From Bradyrhizobium ivorense (GTDB lineage Bacteria; Pseudomonadota; Alphaproteobacteria; Rhizobiales; Xanthobacteraceae), in assembly GCF_900696085.1 (NCBI RefSeq), contig NZ_CAADFC020000016.1, forward strand, positions 868,001 to 932,000: 64,000 nucleotides of DNA. The letters are read 5' to 3'. The notes under the pieces were generated by a model that saw nothing but the letters and a program-made list of their open reading frames with translations, did no database searches and had not been told where the DNA came from. Below are positions 45,553 to 52,989 of this stretch, piece after piece. Within the stretch, counting starts at the first letter, position 1; the number at the start of each line of letters is the position of its first letter. A program made the position numbers and the translations under genes.

Positions 45553-46524
45553 TTACGCAAGCGCCGGATCGATCGCTTCGTCGTATTCCTTCTTGAAGCG
45601 CGCGATCAATTCACCCGCGGGCACCACCTTGGAGATGCTGCCGACGCCCTGCCCCGAGCCCCAGATCTCCTTCCACGCCTTCGGCTTGGCGCGCTCGCCG
45701 GAGGCATCGGTGCCAAAGCTCATCTTCGAGGGATCGGAGGTCGGCAGGTTTTCCGGGTCCATGCCGGCGTTGACGATCGACGGCTTCAGGTAATTGCCGT
45801 GCACGCCGGTGAACAGGTTGGAGTAGACGATGTCCTCGGCGGAGGAATTGGTGATCATGTCCTTGTAGCCCTCGACCGCGTTCGCCTCCTTGGTGGCGAT
45901 GAAGGCCGAGCCGATATAGGCGAAGTCGGCGCCGATGATGCGTGCGGCGCGGATGGCGCGGCCGTTGGCGATGGTGCCCGACAGCGCGATCGGTCCGTCG
46001 AACCAGTGCCGCGTCTCCGACACGAACGGGAACGGCGAGATGGTGCCGGCATGGCCGCCAGCGCCGGCCGCGACCAGGATCAGGCCGTCGGCGCCCTTCT
46101 CGATCGCCTTGTGGGCGAACTTCTGATTGATCACGTCGTGGAACACGATGCCGCCCCAGTTGTGGACCGCCTGGTTGAGCTCCTCGCGCGCGCCAAGCGA
46201 GGAGATGATCATTGGCACCTTGTGCTTCTCGCAAAGCGCCATGTCGTGATCGAGCCGGTTGTTCGATTTGTGCACGATCTGGTTCACCGCGAACGGCGCC
46301 GACGGCCGCTCCGGATGCGCCTTGTCGTAGGCGGCGAGTTCTTCCTTGATCCGATACAGCCATTCGTCGAGCAATTCCGGCGGCCGCGCGTTCAGCGCCG
46401 GAAACGAGCCGACCACGCCGGCCTTGCACTGGGCGATGACGAGGTCGGGCACGGAGATGATGAACAGCGGCGCCCCGATCACGGGAAGAGACAGGCGGCC
46501 CTTGAACAGAGCTGGCATGGACAT
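45553..46524 (-). CDS. Nitronate monooxygenase, copy 2
   Basis: 323-aa FMN-dependent enzyme paralogous to the gene at 39381. Blocks: LPVIGAPLFIISVPDLVIAQCKAGVVGSFPALNARPPELLDEWL (10-55), GGIVFHDVINQKFAHKAIEKGADGLILVAAGAGGHAG (about 130-165) and IALSGTIANGRAIRAARIIGADFAYIGSAFIATKE. It probably detoxifies or oxidises nitronates. ATG 46524 stands alone with a repeat-rich gap upstream. Confidence 0.88.
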   Translation of the reverse strand: MSMPALFKGRLSLPVIGAPLFIISVPDLVIAQCKAGVVGSFPALNARPPELLDEWLYRIKEELAAYDKAHPERPSAPFAVNQIVHKSNNRLDHDMALCEKHKVPMIISSLGAREELNQAVHNWGGIVFHDVINQKFAHKAIEKGADGLILVAAGAGGHAGTISPFPFVSETRHWFDGPIALSGTIANGRAIRAARIIGADFAYIGSAFIATKEANAVEGYKDMITNSSAEDIVYSNLFTGVHGNYLKPSIVNAGMDPENLPTSDPSKMSFGTDASGERAKPKAWKEIWGSGQGVGSISKVVPAGELIARFKKEYDEAIDPALA

Positions 46525-46696
46525 AGGGAGCGGATCCTCGGTTGGTCGTTGATCTCAGATGCTGGCCGTCATACCAACAAGGCAATCTTTCCACTGTCAA
46601 GTCTTGCGTTTGCGCGCTGCAAAAAAGGATGACAAAACATCATCCAAACGCGGCATTTTTCTCAGGCGTCTGGCATCCCAGACGAAGCTTTGTTTT

Positions 46697-46766
46697 GAGC
46701 ATGATCTTATCGGAAAACCGGTCCCCACTTTGCGCTAACGCGGCCCTCCGGGTCCGGATCATGCTC
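46697..46766. repeat. Palindromic GAGCATGATC repeat, long form, copy 2
   Basis: Starts GAGCATGATC (46697) and ends GGATCATGCTC (46766), with TCGGAAAACCGG and the TTTGCGCTAACGCGGCCCTC block inside. It runs in the opposite sense to the 45439 copy. The TAG stop of the neighbouring broken gene overlaps its last base. Confidence 0.8.
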
Positions 46767-47319
46767 TATTGGCACACCGCCCGCGTCACGAAATTTTCGG
46801 TCTTGCAATCATTGGGGCCGCGTTTGTAGCCGGGCAGATAGACCAGCGGCGAGCACTTCTCCGTGGTGTTGATGTCGATGCTCTTGCCTTCCCTGAAGCC
46901 CTTGGTCTGGCACAGCCGATCGGCGCCGATCTTGCAATCCGGCGCGCCGTTCGCCGACACCACGCAAGCCGCGCGACCCGTCACCATCGACGACGGCCGC
47001 GCGATGTTCGACAGGTCGTTCATGGTCTCGGTGGGACTCTTCAGCGGCGGCAGCGCCGACCTCTTGAACAGCTTTCCGATTTCGTTGATCAGCCGGGATT
47101 CTCACGCTCGACCGGCGCGGGCGGCAGCTCGATCTGCTGCGGCTCGGGCGCAACCTGTTGCGCCAGCGACTGCAGGCCGAGCGCCGGCGGCGCCGTCTGG
47201 GTCCAACCTCGGTCGATCGCAGTCAGCGCCATCGACAGCGCAAGCCCCGCCATCGCCACACGCGCCTTGCCGCAAGTCAGCCGTGCGGGATTGAGCAGGT
47301 CGTCGATTCCTTCAGCCAT
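46766..47319 (-). pseudogene. Exported protein of unknown function, split by a one-base frameshift
   Basis: The first frame (47319-47089) encodes a hydrophobic anchor (VAMAGLALSMALTAI) and a Pro-rich part ending in VERENPG and a stop. Directly after it, in another frame, comes LINEIGKLFKRSALPPLKSPTETM and a Cys-rich domain (CVVSANGAPDCKIGADRLCQ ... CSPLVYLPGYKRGPNDCKTENFVTRAVCQ). Adding one C within GGC-TGATC near 47091 would give GGC CTG ATC and join the halves. The Cys-rich half has no good start of its own. Either a recent mutation or a sequencing error. Confidence 0.65.
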
Positions 47320-47449
47320 CGCGGCCAGCGTAACCCGAAGCCGATCACCGGCAAAGCCGCGCGAGGCTAGACCTTTGCATCAGAACCGGAGCTCTATCTC
47401 CAGTTTGACGCACTTGCTCCACGCGAACCGGCGCCAACGCCGCGCGAAG

Positions 47450-48031
47450 CTAGATCAGCTTGAATGCGACGACAAAGCCGAGCACCAGCACGATGGCGCC
47501 GATCGCGACCCAGAAGCCGAGCCGCTTCTCCAGCTCCTTGCGGATCACATCGCCGTAGCGGTTGAGCAGCACCGCGACGAAGAAGAAGCGGCCGCCGCGC
47601 GCCACGATCGAGCACAGGATGAACAGCCAGATGTTGTAGCCGGCAAAGCCCGAGGTGATGGTCACGAGCTTGTAGGGGATCGGCGTCAGCCCCTTCACCA
47701 GGATGATCACCGCGCCCCATTCATTGTAGCCGGCGCGGAACGCGTCGACCTTGTCGGACAGGCCGTAGAGATGGATCAGCCATTGGCCGAGTGAATCGTA
47801 GAGCAGCGCGCCGATCGCATAGCCGACCACGCCGCCGGCGACGGACGCGATGGTGCAGACCATCGCGAACCACCAGGCCCGCTGCGGCCGCGCCAGCGAC
47901 ATCGGCAGCAGCATGATGTCGGGCGGGATCGGGAAGAAGGAGCTTTCAGCGAAGGCGACGGCGGCGAGAATCCAAAGCGCGTAGGGCTTGTCCGCAGCGT
48001 CGATGCACCAATCGTAAATCCGTTTCAGCAT
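47450..48031 (-). CDS. DedA/YqaA-family (SNARE-associated) membrane protein
   Basis: 193-aa inner-membrane protein of the YqaA type. FAESSFFPIPPDIMLLPMSL near residue 27 and VKGLTPIPYKLVTITSGFAGYN near 112 are the paired re-entrant-loop motifs of the DedA superfamily. Five to six hydrophobic segments are visible. DedA relatives act in lipid-carrier translocation and envelope homeostasis. Same strand as hisE-like, 64 bp downstream. Confidence 0.88.
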   Translation of the reverse strand: MLKRIYDWCIDAADKPYALWILAAVAFAESSFFPIPPDIMLLPMSLARPQRAWWFAMVCTIASVAGGVVGYAIGALLYDSLGQWLIHLYGLSDKVDAFRAGYNEWGAVIILVKGLTPIPYKLVTITSGFAGYNIWLFILCSIVARGGRFFFVAVLLNRYGDVIRKELEKRLGFWVAIGAIVLVLGFVVAFKLI

Positions 48032-48095
48032 GGGCGCGATGAACCATCATGGAGCGGATTTGTCCATGCCGGGAATGAGCGGATTTTAGGTTGAT

Positions 48096-48491
48096 TTACG
48101 GCTGCCGTTTGCGCAGGCGGCTTTCCAGAGCGACAATTCGACGCCGAACCACCGGAACAGGCGCGTTCTTGGGCACCGGCCCCTTCGGCAGCTTCTCGGC
48201 GATCCCGAGCAGGCGCTCGCGCCGTTCCATCTCGCGCCAGACGTCCTCCGGCTTCACACCGGCCTGCGCCCAGAGGACAATGAGGTTGTAGAGCAGGTCG
48301 GCGCTCTCGCGGACCACGGCATCCGGCTTGCCGCTCAGCGCATCGATCACGACCTCGATGGCTTCTTCGGCGAGCTTCTTGGCCATCTTGGCCGGGCCGC
48401 GCTGGAACAGCCGTGCCGTGCGCGAGGCGGCCGGATCGAGATCCCTGGCCGCGCTCACCGCCCGATAAAGCCGTCCGATCGAATCACTCAT
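48096..48491 (-). CDS. hisE: Phosphoribosyl-ATP pyrophosphatase (HisE/MazG fold)
   Basis: 131-aa all-alpha NTP pyrophosphohydrolase. KKLAEEAIEVVIDAL (about 37-51) and ESADLLYNLIVLW (about 62-74) supply the metal-binding Glu and Asp residues of the HisE fold. HisE hydrolyses phosphoribosyl-ATP in histidine synthesis. It has a basic C-terminal extension (about 100-131) and is not next to other his genes, so it may be a paralogue with a different nucleotide substrate. Confidence 0.8.
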   Translation of the reverse strand: MSDSIGRLYRAVSAARDLDPAASRTARLFQRGPAKMAKKLAEEAIEVVIDALSGKPDAVVRESADLLYNLIVLWAQAGVKPEDVWREMERRERLLGIAEKLPKGPVPKNAPVPVVRRRIVALESRLRKRQP

Positions 48492-48547
48492 GACTTACGA
48501 GCCTAGTTCAAAGGCGTCGCCAGCGTGTTAACGCCGCGTACCGCAAC

Positions 48548-48577
48548 AAAAAAATCCACCGGCCCGACGGCCGGTGG
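48548..48577 (-). terminator. Intrinsic terminator after the Gly/Tyr-rich protein gene
   Basis: Perfect 9-bp stem CCACCGGCC/GGCCGGTGG with a 4-base loop, followed on the minus strand by a run of seven T (A7 at 48548-48554). It sits about 70 bp after the stop at 48645, a textbook position. Confidence 0.9.
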
Positions 48578-48644
48578 ACTTCGACCTTGTGTGACAGTTG
48601 CAAGAACCGTCTGCGAGAACCGCCTTAAAGAACCGCCTGGTGCC

Positions 48645-49103
48645 TCAGTACGGCACGTAGGACAGCCCTGAACGGGGCCCGCCATAAGTGCGATAGCCGC
48701 CGTAATAGCCATAGCCGCCGTAATATGGTCCGCCGCCGTAATAGGCCGGTCCACCATAATAGACGGGTCCGCCGCCGTAATAGCCGGGGCCGTAACCATA
48801 GCCATAGGAGTCATAATAATCGCGGCGGCTCTGGGCCGCGGCGATCGCAAGACCGGTGCCGACGATACCGGCGAAGGCGGCCGCAGCGGCCGCACCGCCA
48901 CCGCCACGATAATAACGGCGGCGTGCGCTGATATCGGTCGCGCCGCTGGTGCCGTGCGACGTGGTCACGGTGGTAGCCTTGCCCGCGGAAGCGGAGCCTG
49001 CGAACGCCATCGTCGGCTCAACGGCCGTCAACGCCACCGCGGCAACCGTAGCCAGGGTGGCTGCGCGGCCAATGGACGAAAAAACACCCTTTCGCGCAAA
49101 CAT
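48645..49103 (-). CDS. Exported glycine/tyrosine-rich protein
   Basis: 152 aa. A signal peptide (residues about 1-37, ATLATVAAVALTAVEPTMAFA) is followed by an STG-rich stretch, an RRRYYRGGGG block, a short hydrophobic Ala segment (AAAAAAFAGIVGTGLAIAAA) and a C-terminal third built from repeats of YYGG/GYGY/GPxYYGG. AAAGGAAG precedes ATG 49103 and a strong terminator follows. Such proteins are common in Bradyrhizobium and probably sit at the surface or in the periplasm; no function is known. Confidence 0.82.
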   Translation of the reverse strand: MFARKGVFSSIGRAATLATVAAVALTAVEPTMAFAGSASAGKATTVTTSHGTSGATDISARRRYYRGGGGAAAAAAFAGIVGTGLAIAAAQSRRDYYDSYGYGYGPGYYGGGPVYYGGPAYYGGGPYYGGYGYYGGYRTYGGPRSGLSYVPY

Positions 49104-49162
49104 TGCAGTCTTCCTTTGTGGGAGCCGGCCCGAAGGGGCCTCGGATGAGCTAACCACAGCCT

Positions 49163-49237
49163 CTACATTAGGTTCCGCAAACCGAATGCAAGCTGAACAA
49201 CCCCGGGCAAAATCATGGCAATGATCGGCGCGGTCAT
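49163..49237 (-). CDS. 24-aa hydrophobic small ORF
   Basis: A 25-codon frame encoding MTAPIIAMILPGVVQLAFGL and RNLM, essentially one membrane-spanning segment. AAGGTGA lies 8-9 bases upstream of the ATG. It ends 59 bp before the Gly/Tyr-rich gene on the same strand and could be a small membrane protein or leader. Translation is unproven and there is no recognised homologue. Confidence 0.4.
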   Translation of the reverse strand: MTAPIIAMILPGVVQLAFGLRNLM

Positions 49238-49376
49238 CGGGCATTCACCTTGGCTGGGGCAGAATGCCTGCAATCGACGCTTGAAATTGACATTTGCCTT
49301 GAGGGATTCCTTGGCGCATTCCTTGTCATGAAGCAGGCGCAGCCGGCGCGGCACTTTGTCTCGCCTCCCGGATGTC

Positions 49377-50426
49377 ATGATGCAGGTAACTCGGACCACC
49401 GTTCTCCGCTTGATGCTGGCCGCTGCGATCGGCCTTTCGGGAGGCGTGTGGCCGGCGCGCGCCGCGAGCGATCCGCCGCAGCCGCTCGCCATCCAGTTCA
49501 CCCTCGACCGCCCGCTTGATGCCGCCGCGGCCCCGTTCGTGATGGCCAGCATCGGCGGCCTGTTCAGCGCCGAGGGGCTTGCGGTCACGACCAACGTCGC
49601 AACCAACTCGGCGGACGCGATCGCGCGCGTCGCCGACGGCGCCAGCGAGTTCGCCCTGGCCGACATCAACTCGCTGATCCGGTTTCACGACAAGCCGGGC
49701 GCCCCGCCGGTGAAGGCGGTGTTCGTGCTGTTCAACCAGGCGCCTTACGCGATCATCGCCCGCAAGAGCCGCGGCATCAGGACGCTGCCGGACATCCACG
49801 ACAAGAGTCTTGGCGTTGCCGACGGCGACCTGTCGATCCGGCTGTGGCCCGCGATTGCGAAGCAGAACGGCATCAAGCTTGCGAGCGTGAAGCAGAGCAC
49901 GATCAGCGCCGCAGTGCGCGAGCCGATGCTGTCCGCCGGCCAGGTCGACGCCGTCACCGGCTTCTCCTATCTGTCCGCGATCAATCTGCGCGACCGCGGC
50001 GTCCCCGCCGACGATCTCGCGGTGCTGCGCTTTGCCGAGTATGGCTGCGAGGCCTATGGCTTTGCCGTGATCGTCAGCCCGCGCCTCGCCGCGACGCGGC
50101 CCGAGGCCGTCAAGGGCTTCATCCGCGCGGTGATCGGCGGCACCAACCTTGCGATCAAGGACCCGGCGCGCGCCGCGGCCGAGGTCGCGAGCCGGATGGA
50201 CGGCGGGTCGCGCGATCTCGAGCTCGAGCGGCTGCGCGCGATCATCCGCGACAACATCCTCACCAGCGAGGTCAAGCGCGACGGCCTCGGCAGCCTCGAT
50301 CCGGCGCGGTTCGAGCGCGCGCTCGACCAGCTCGCGGAGGACGGCAAGTTCCAGAAGCGGCCGCATCCCACCGACATCTTTGACGAACAATATTTGCCAC
50401 CGATCGACGGCCGGCTGGTGAATTGA
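49377..50426 (+). CDS. Orphan NMT1/SsuA-type ABC substrate-binding protein
   Basis: 349-aa periplasmic binding protein with signal peptide TTVLRLMLAAAIGLSGGVWPARA. The mature part follows the NMT1/nitrate-sulfonate-taurine pattern (FVMASIGGLFSAEGLAVTTNVATNSADAIARVADGASEFALADINSLIRF; GYLS-like QVDAVTGFSYLSAINLRDRG). Ligands in this family are pyrimidines, sulfonates, or thiamin precursors. No permease or ATPase gene adjoins, so it must borrow a transporter or act alone. ATG 49377 or 49380 is the likely start; upstream TTG is less likely. Confidence 0.82.
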   Translation: MMQVTRTTVLRLMLAAAIGLSGGVWPARAASDPPQPLAIQFTLDRPLDAAAAPFVMASIGGLFSAEGLAVTTNVATNSADAIARVADGASEFALADINSLIRFHDKPGAPPVKAVFVLFNQAPYAIIARKSRGIRTLPDIHDKSLGVADGDLSIRLWPAIAKQNGIKLASVKQSTISAAVREPMLSAGQVDAVTGFSYLSAINLRDRGVPADDLAVLRFAEYGCEAYGFAVIVSPRLAATRPEAVKGFIRAVIGGTNLAIKDPARAAAEVASRMDGGSRDLELERLRAIIRDNILTSEVKRDGLGSLDPARFERALDQLAEDGKFQKRPHPTDIFDEQYLPPIDGRLVN

Positions 50427-50535
50427 GAGACGGCCGGCTGGTGAACTGAGAGCATGTGAATGCATGACCGACGAGCGGCGCCAAACATCCGGTGTCGTCC
50501 TAGCCAGGACGACGCGGGGAGAGAACTACGCTGCT
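50427..50535. other. Short spacer before the repeat block
   Basis: About 110 bp after the binding-protein gene. The last codons of that gene are partly duplicated just past its stop: GACGGCCGGCTGGTGAAxTGAGAG appears twice, at 50408 and 50431. Otherwise nothing is seen. Confidence 0.5.
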
Positions 50536-50705
50536 AACCCCGTCACCCTGAGAGGATGTGAGGCTTTGTCCTCGTCTACTGTTGTAGTCGCCCGGCTCGA
50601 CCGGGCGACCCAGTACGCCGCGGCCTCTCGCTTCTACCACCGGCGTCTCTGGAATACTGGATCACCCGGTCAAGCCGGGTGATGACACCGAGCAAGCTGA
50701 GCAAA
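50536..50705. repeat. Dispersed palindromic repeat (CCCGGTCAAGCCGGG family), unit 1
   Basis: First of two adjacent direct copies of a 170-200 bp unit: CACCCTGAGAGG, TTTGTCCTC, GCCCGGC..GGGCGA, CCAGTACGCCGCGGCCTCTC, CTCTGGAATACTGGATCACC, CGGTCAAGCCGGGTGATGAC. The outer arms pair into a long cruciform. Other copies are at 50706, 57639 and 61494. Confidence 0.85.
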
Positions 50706-50905
50706 CCAACACCATCACCCTGAGAGGGGTGAAGCTTTGTCCTCACCCACCGCTGTCATCGCCCGGCCTGTGCGCAATTGCGCACATGGACCGGGCGATC
50801 CAGTACGCCGCGGCCTCTCGCTTCTATCACCGGCGTCTCTGGAATACTGGATCACCCGGTCAAGCCGGGCGATGACACCGAGCAAGCTGAGCAAATCAAC
50901 ACTGT
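50706..50905. repeat. Dispersed palindromic repeat (CCCGGTCAAGCCGGG family), unit 2
   Basis: Second direct copy beside the first, with an extra inner hairpin GTGCGCAATTGCGCAC in the left arm that unit 1 lacks. It ends with AGCAAGCTGAGCAAATCAAC, repeated from unit 1. A third, truncated CACGCTGAGGATGACG start follows at about 50908. No coding capacity. Confidence 0.85.
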
Positions 50906-51009
50906 CACGCTGAGGATGACGCGCGATCCACGCTGGCCCTTCACCGCCAACCCTGATTAGATTGCATCCCGCCTGAACGGGCGTCCATCGTTTTGCGAGT
51001 CCCGCCGGC

Positions 51010-52788
51010 ATGTCCATGCTTCGCCTCTATACACGCGTTCTCGAGCTGCTCGGCAAGGAGGCGCGGCTCGGCTGGATTCTTGCGGGCGCCAATCTGCTGC
51101 TCGCCGGCGCGCAATTCGCCGAGCCGGTGCTGTTCGGCAAGATCGTCGACGTGCTGTCGGGGCGCCCGGTCACCGGATGGTTCGCCACAAACTCGGCGTG
51201 GCCGCTGCTGATCGCCTGGGCGGCGTTCGGCCTGTTCACGATCGGCTGCAGCGCCGTCGTCGCGCTGCAGGCCGACCGGCTGGCGCATCGCCAGCGCCAG
51301 GCGGTGCTGACCGATTATTTCGAGCACATCCTGCAGCTGCCGCTGACCTTCCATTCCGGCACCCATTCCGGACGCTTGATGAAGGTGATGCTGAACGGCA
51401 CCGACGCGCTGTGGCGGCTCTGGCTCGGCTTCTTCCGCGAGCATTTTGCCGCGATCATGTCGCTGGTCGTGCTGCTGCCGCTCGCGCTCTACATCAACTG
51501 GCGGCTGGCGATCCTGTTGTTCGTGCTCTGCGTCGTGTTCACGGTGCTGACCACGCTGGTGGTGCGCAAGACCTACGGCATGCAGAGCGAGGTCGAGGCG
51601 TTCTACAGCGATCTCTCGGCGCGCGCCTCCGACGCGCTCGGCAACGTCGCGCTGGTGCAAAGCTTCGTGCGGATCGATTCCGAGGTGCAGGGCCTGCGCT
51701 TCGTCGCCGACAAGCTGCTCGCGGTGCAGATGCCGGTGCTGTCGTGGTGGGCGCTGGTCACCGTGATCACCCGGGCCTCGACCACGATCACGGTGCTGGC
51801 GATCTTCACCGTCGGCATCGCGCTGCATAATGAGAATCTCACGACGGTCGGCGAGATCGTGATGTTCGTCTCGTTCGCGACCATGCTGATCCAGAAGCTC
51901 GAACAGGTGGTGAGCTTCATCAACAACGTGTTCATGGAAGCGCCGCGCCTGCAGGAATTCTTCGATGTGCTCGACGCGGTGCCGGCGGTGCGCGACCGGC
52001 CCGGCGCGGTCGATCCCGGGCGGCTGTCCGGCCTCGTCGAATTCAACGACGTCTCGTTCTCCTATGACGGCAAGCGGCCGGCGGTCGAGGATCTCTCATT
52101 CACCGCGCTGCCGGGCCAGACCATCGCGCTGGTCGGCTCGACCGGCGCCGGCAAGTCCACAGCGATCGCGCTGCTGCATCGCGCCTTCGATCCGCAATCC
52201 GGCATCATCAAAATCGACGGTATGGATATCCGCGCGCTGAAGCTGACCGGGCTGCGGCGGAATATCGGCGTCGTGTTCCAGGAAGCGCTGCTGTTCAACC
52301 GCTCGATCGCCGAGAACCTGCGGGTCGGCAAGCCCGATGCAACCGATGAGGAACTGCGTACCGCAGCCAGCCGCGCGCAGGCGTTGGATTTCATCGAGCG
52401 CAGCGACAAGAAGTTCGACACCCACGCCGGCGAACGCGGCCGCATGCTCTCGGGCGGCGAACGCCAGCGGCTGTCGATCGCGCGCGCCTTGCTGAAGGAC
52501 CCGCCGATCCTGATCCTGGACGAGGCGACCAGCGCGCTCGACGCCGTCACCGAGGCGAAAGTTAACGCCGCTCTCGATGAAGTGATGAAGGGTCGCACCA
52601 CCTTCGTGATCGCGCACCGCCTCTCCACCATCCGCCACGCCACACGGATCCTGATGTTCGAGCAGGGACGGGTGATCGAAAGCGGAACTTTCGATGAACT
52701 GGTGGCAAAAGGCGGGCGTTTTGCCGATCTCGCGCGCGCCCAGTACATGGTCCAGGAGCAGGCACGCGCCGAGATCGAGGCGCCATAG
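51010..52788 (+). CDS. ndvA: Cyclic beta-glucan exporter, ABC ATPase/permease fusion (NdvA/ChvA type)
   Basis: 592-aa half-transporter. The N-terminal membrane domain (about 1-310, six helices) begins MLRLYTRVLELLGKEARLGWILAGAN, typical of NdvA. The C-terminal nucleotide domain has Walker A VGSTGAGKST near 378, signature LSGGERQRLSIARAL near 480 and Walker B ILILDEATSALD near 500. NdvA exports cyclic beta-glucans to the periplasm, needed for osmoadaptation and nodule invasion in rhizobia. The glucan synthase gene is not in this window. Confidence 0.9.
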   Translation: MSMLRLYTRVLELLGKEARLGWILAGANLLLAGAQFAEPVLFGKIVDVLSGRPVTGWFATNSAWPLLIAWAAFGLFTIGCSAVVALQADRLAHRQRQAVLTDYFEHILQLPLTFHSGTHSGRLMKVMLNGTDALWRLWLGFFREHFAAIMSLVVLLPLALYINWRLAILLFVLCVVFTVLTTLVVRKTYGMQSEVEAFYSDLSARASDALGNVALVQSFVRIDSEVQGLRFVADKLLAVQMPVLSWWALVTVITRASTTITVLAIFTVGIALHNENLTTVGEIVMFVSFATMLIQKLEQVVSFINNVFMEAPRLQEFFDVLDAVPAVRDRPGAVDPGRLSGLVEFNDVSFSYDGKRPAVEDLSFTALPGQTIALVGSTGAGKSTAIALLHRAFDPQSGIIKIDGMDIRALKLTGLRRNIGVVFQEALLFNRSIAENLRVGKPDATDEELRTAASRAQALDFIERSDKKFDTHAGERGRMLSGGERQRLSIARALLKDPPILILDEATSALDAVTEAKVNAALDEVMKGRTTFVIAHRLSTIRHATRILMFEQGRVIESGTFDELVAKGGRFADLARAQYMVQEQARAEIEAP

Positions 52789-52989
52789 TTGCCGCTTTCC
52801 AATTGAGGCGGCTGCCGAAATTCAGCCGATTTCGTCCACGATTTAGTTCGGTGGCCTCTGTTCTCGAATTGCAACCCGGTATAGGGTTTGCATTGCCGCA
52901 AAGCGGCCCCGGACACGCTTGAAACCCGACGTCACATTCGCAAAGACCTCCTTGTTGAAGGCGGGTCTCAAAGGACCGGAACCGGATTC

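Noticed and set aside
50536..50905. Possible CRISPR-like repetition
   Set aside because: Only two units of 170-200 bp with palindromic arms, no 25-40 bp repeats with regular spacers, and no cas genes nearby.
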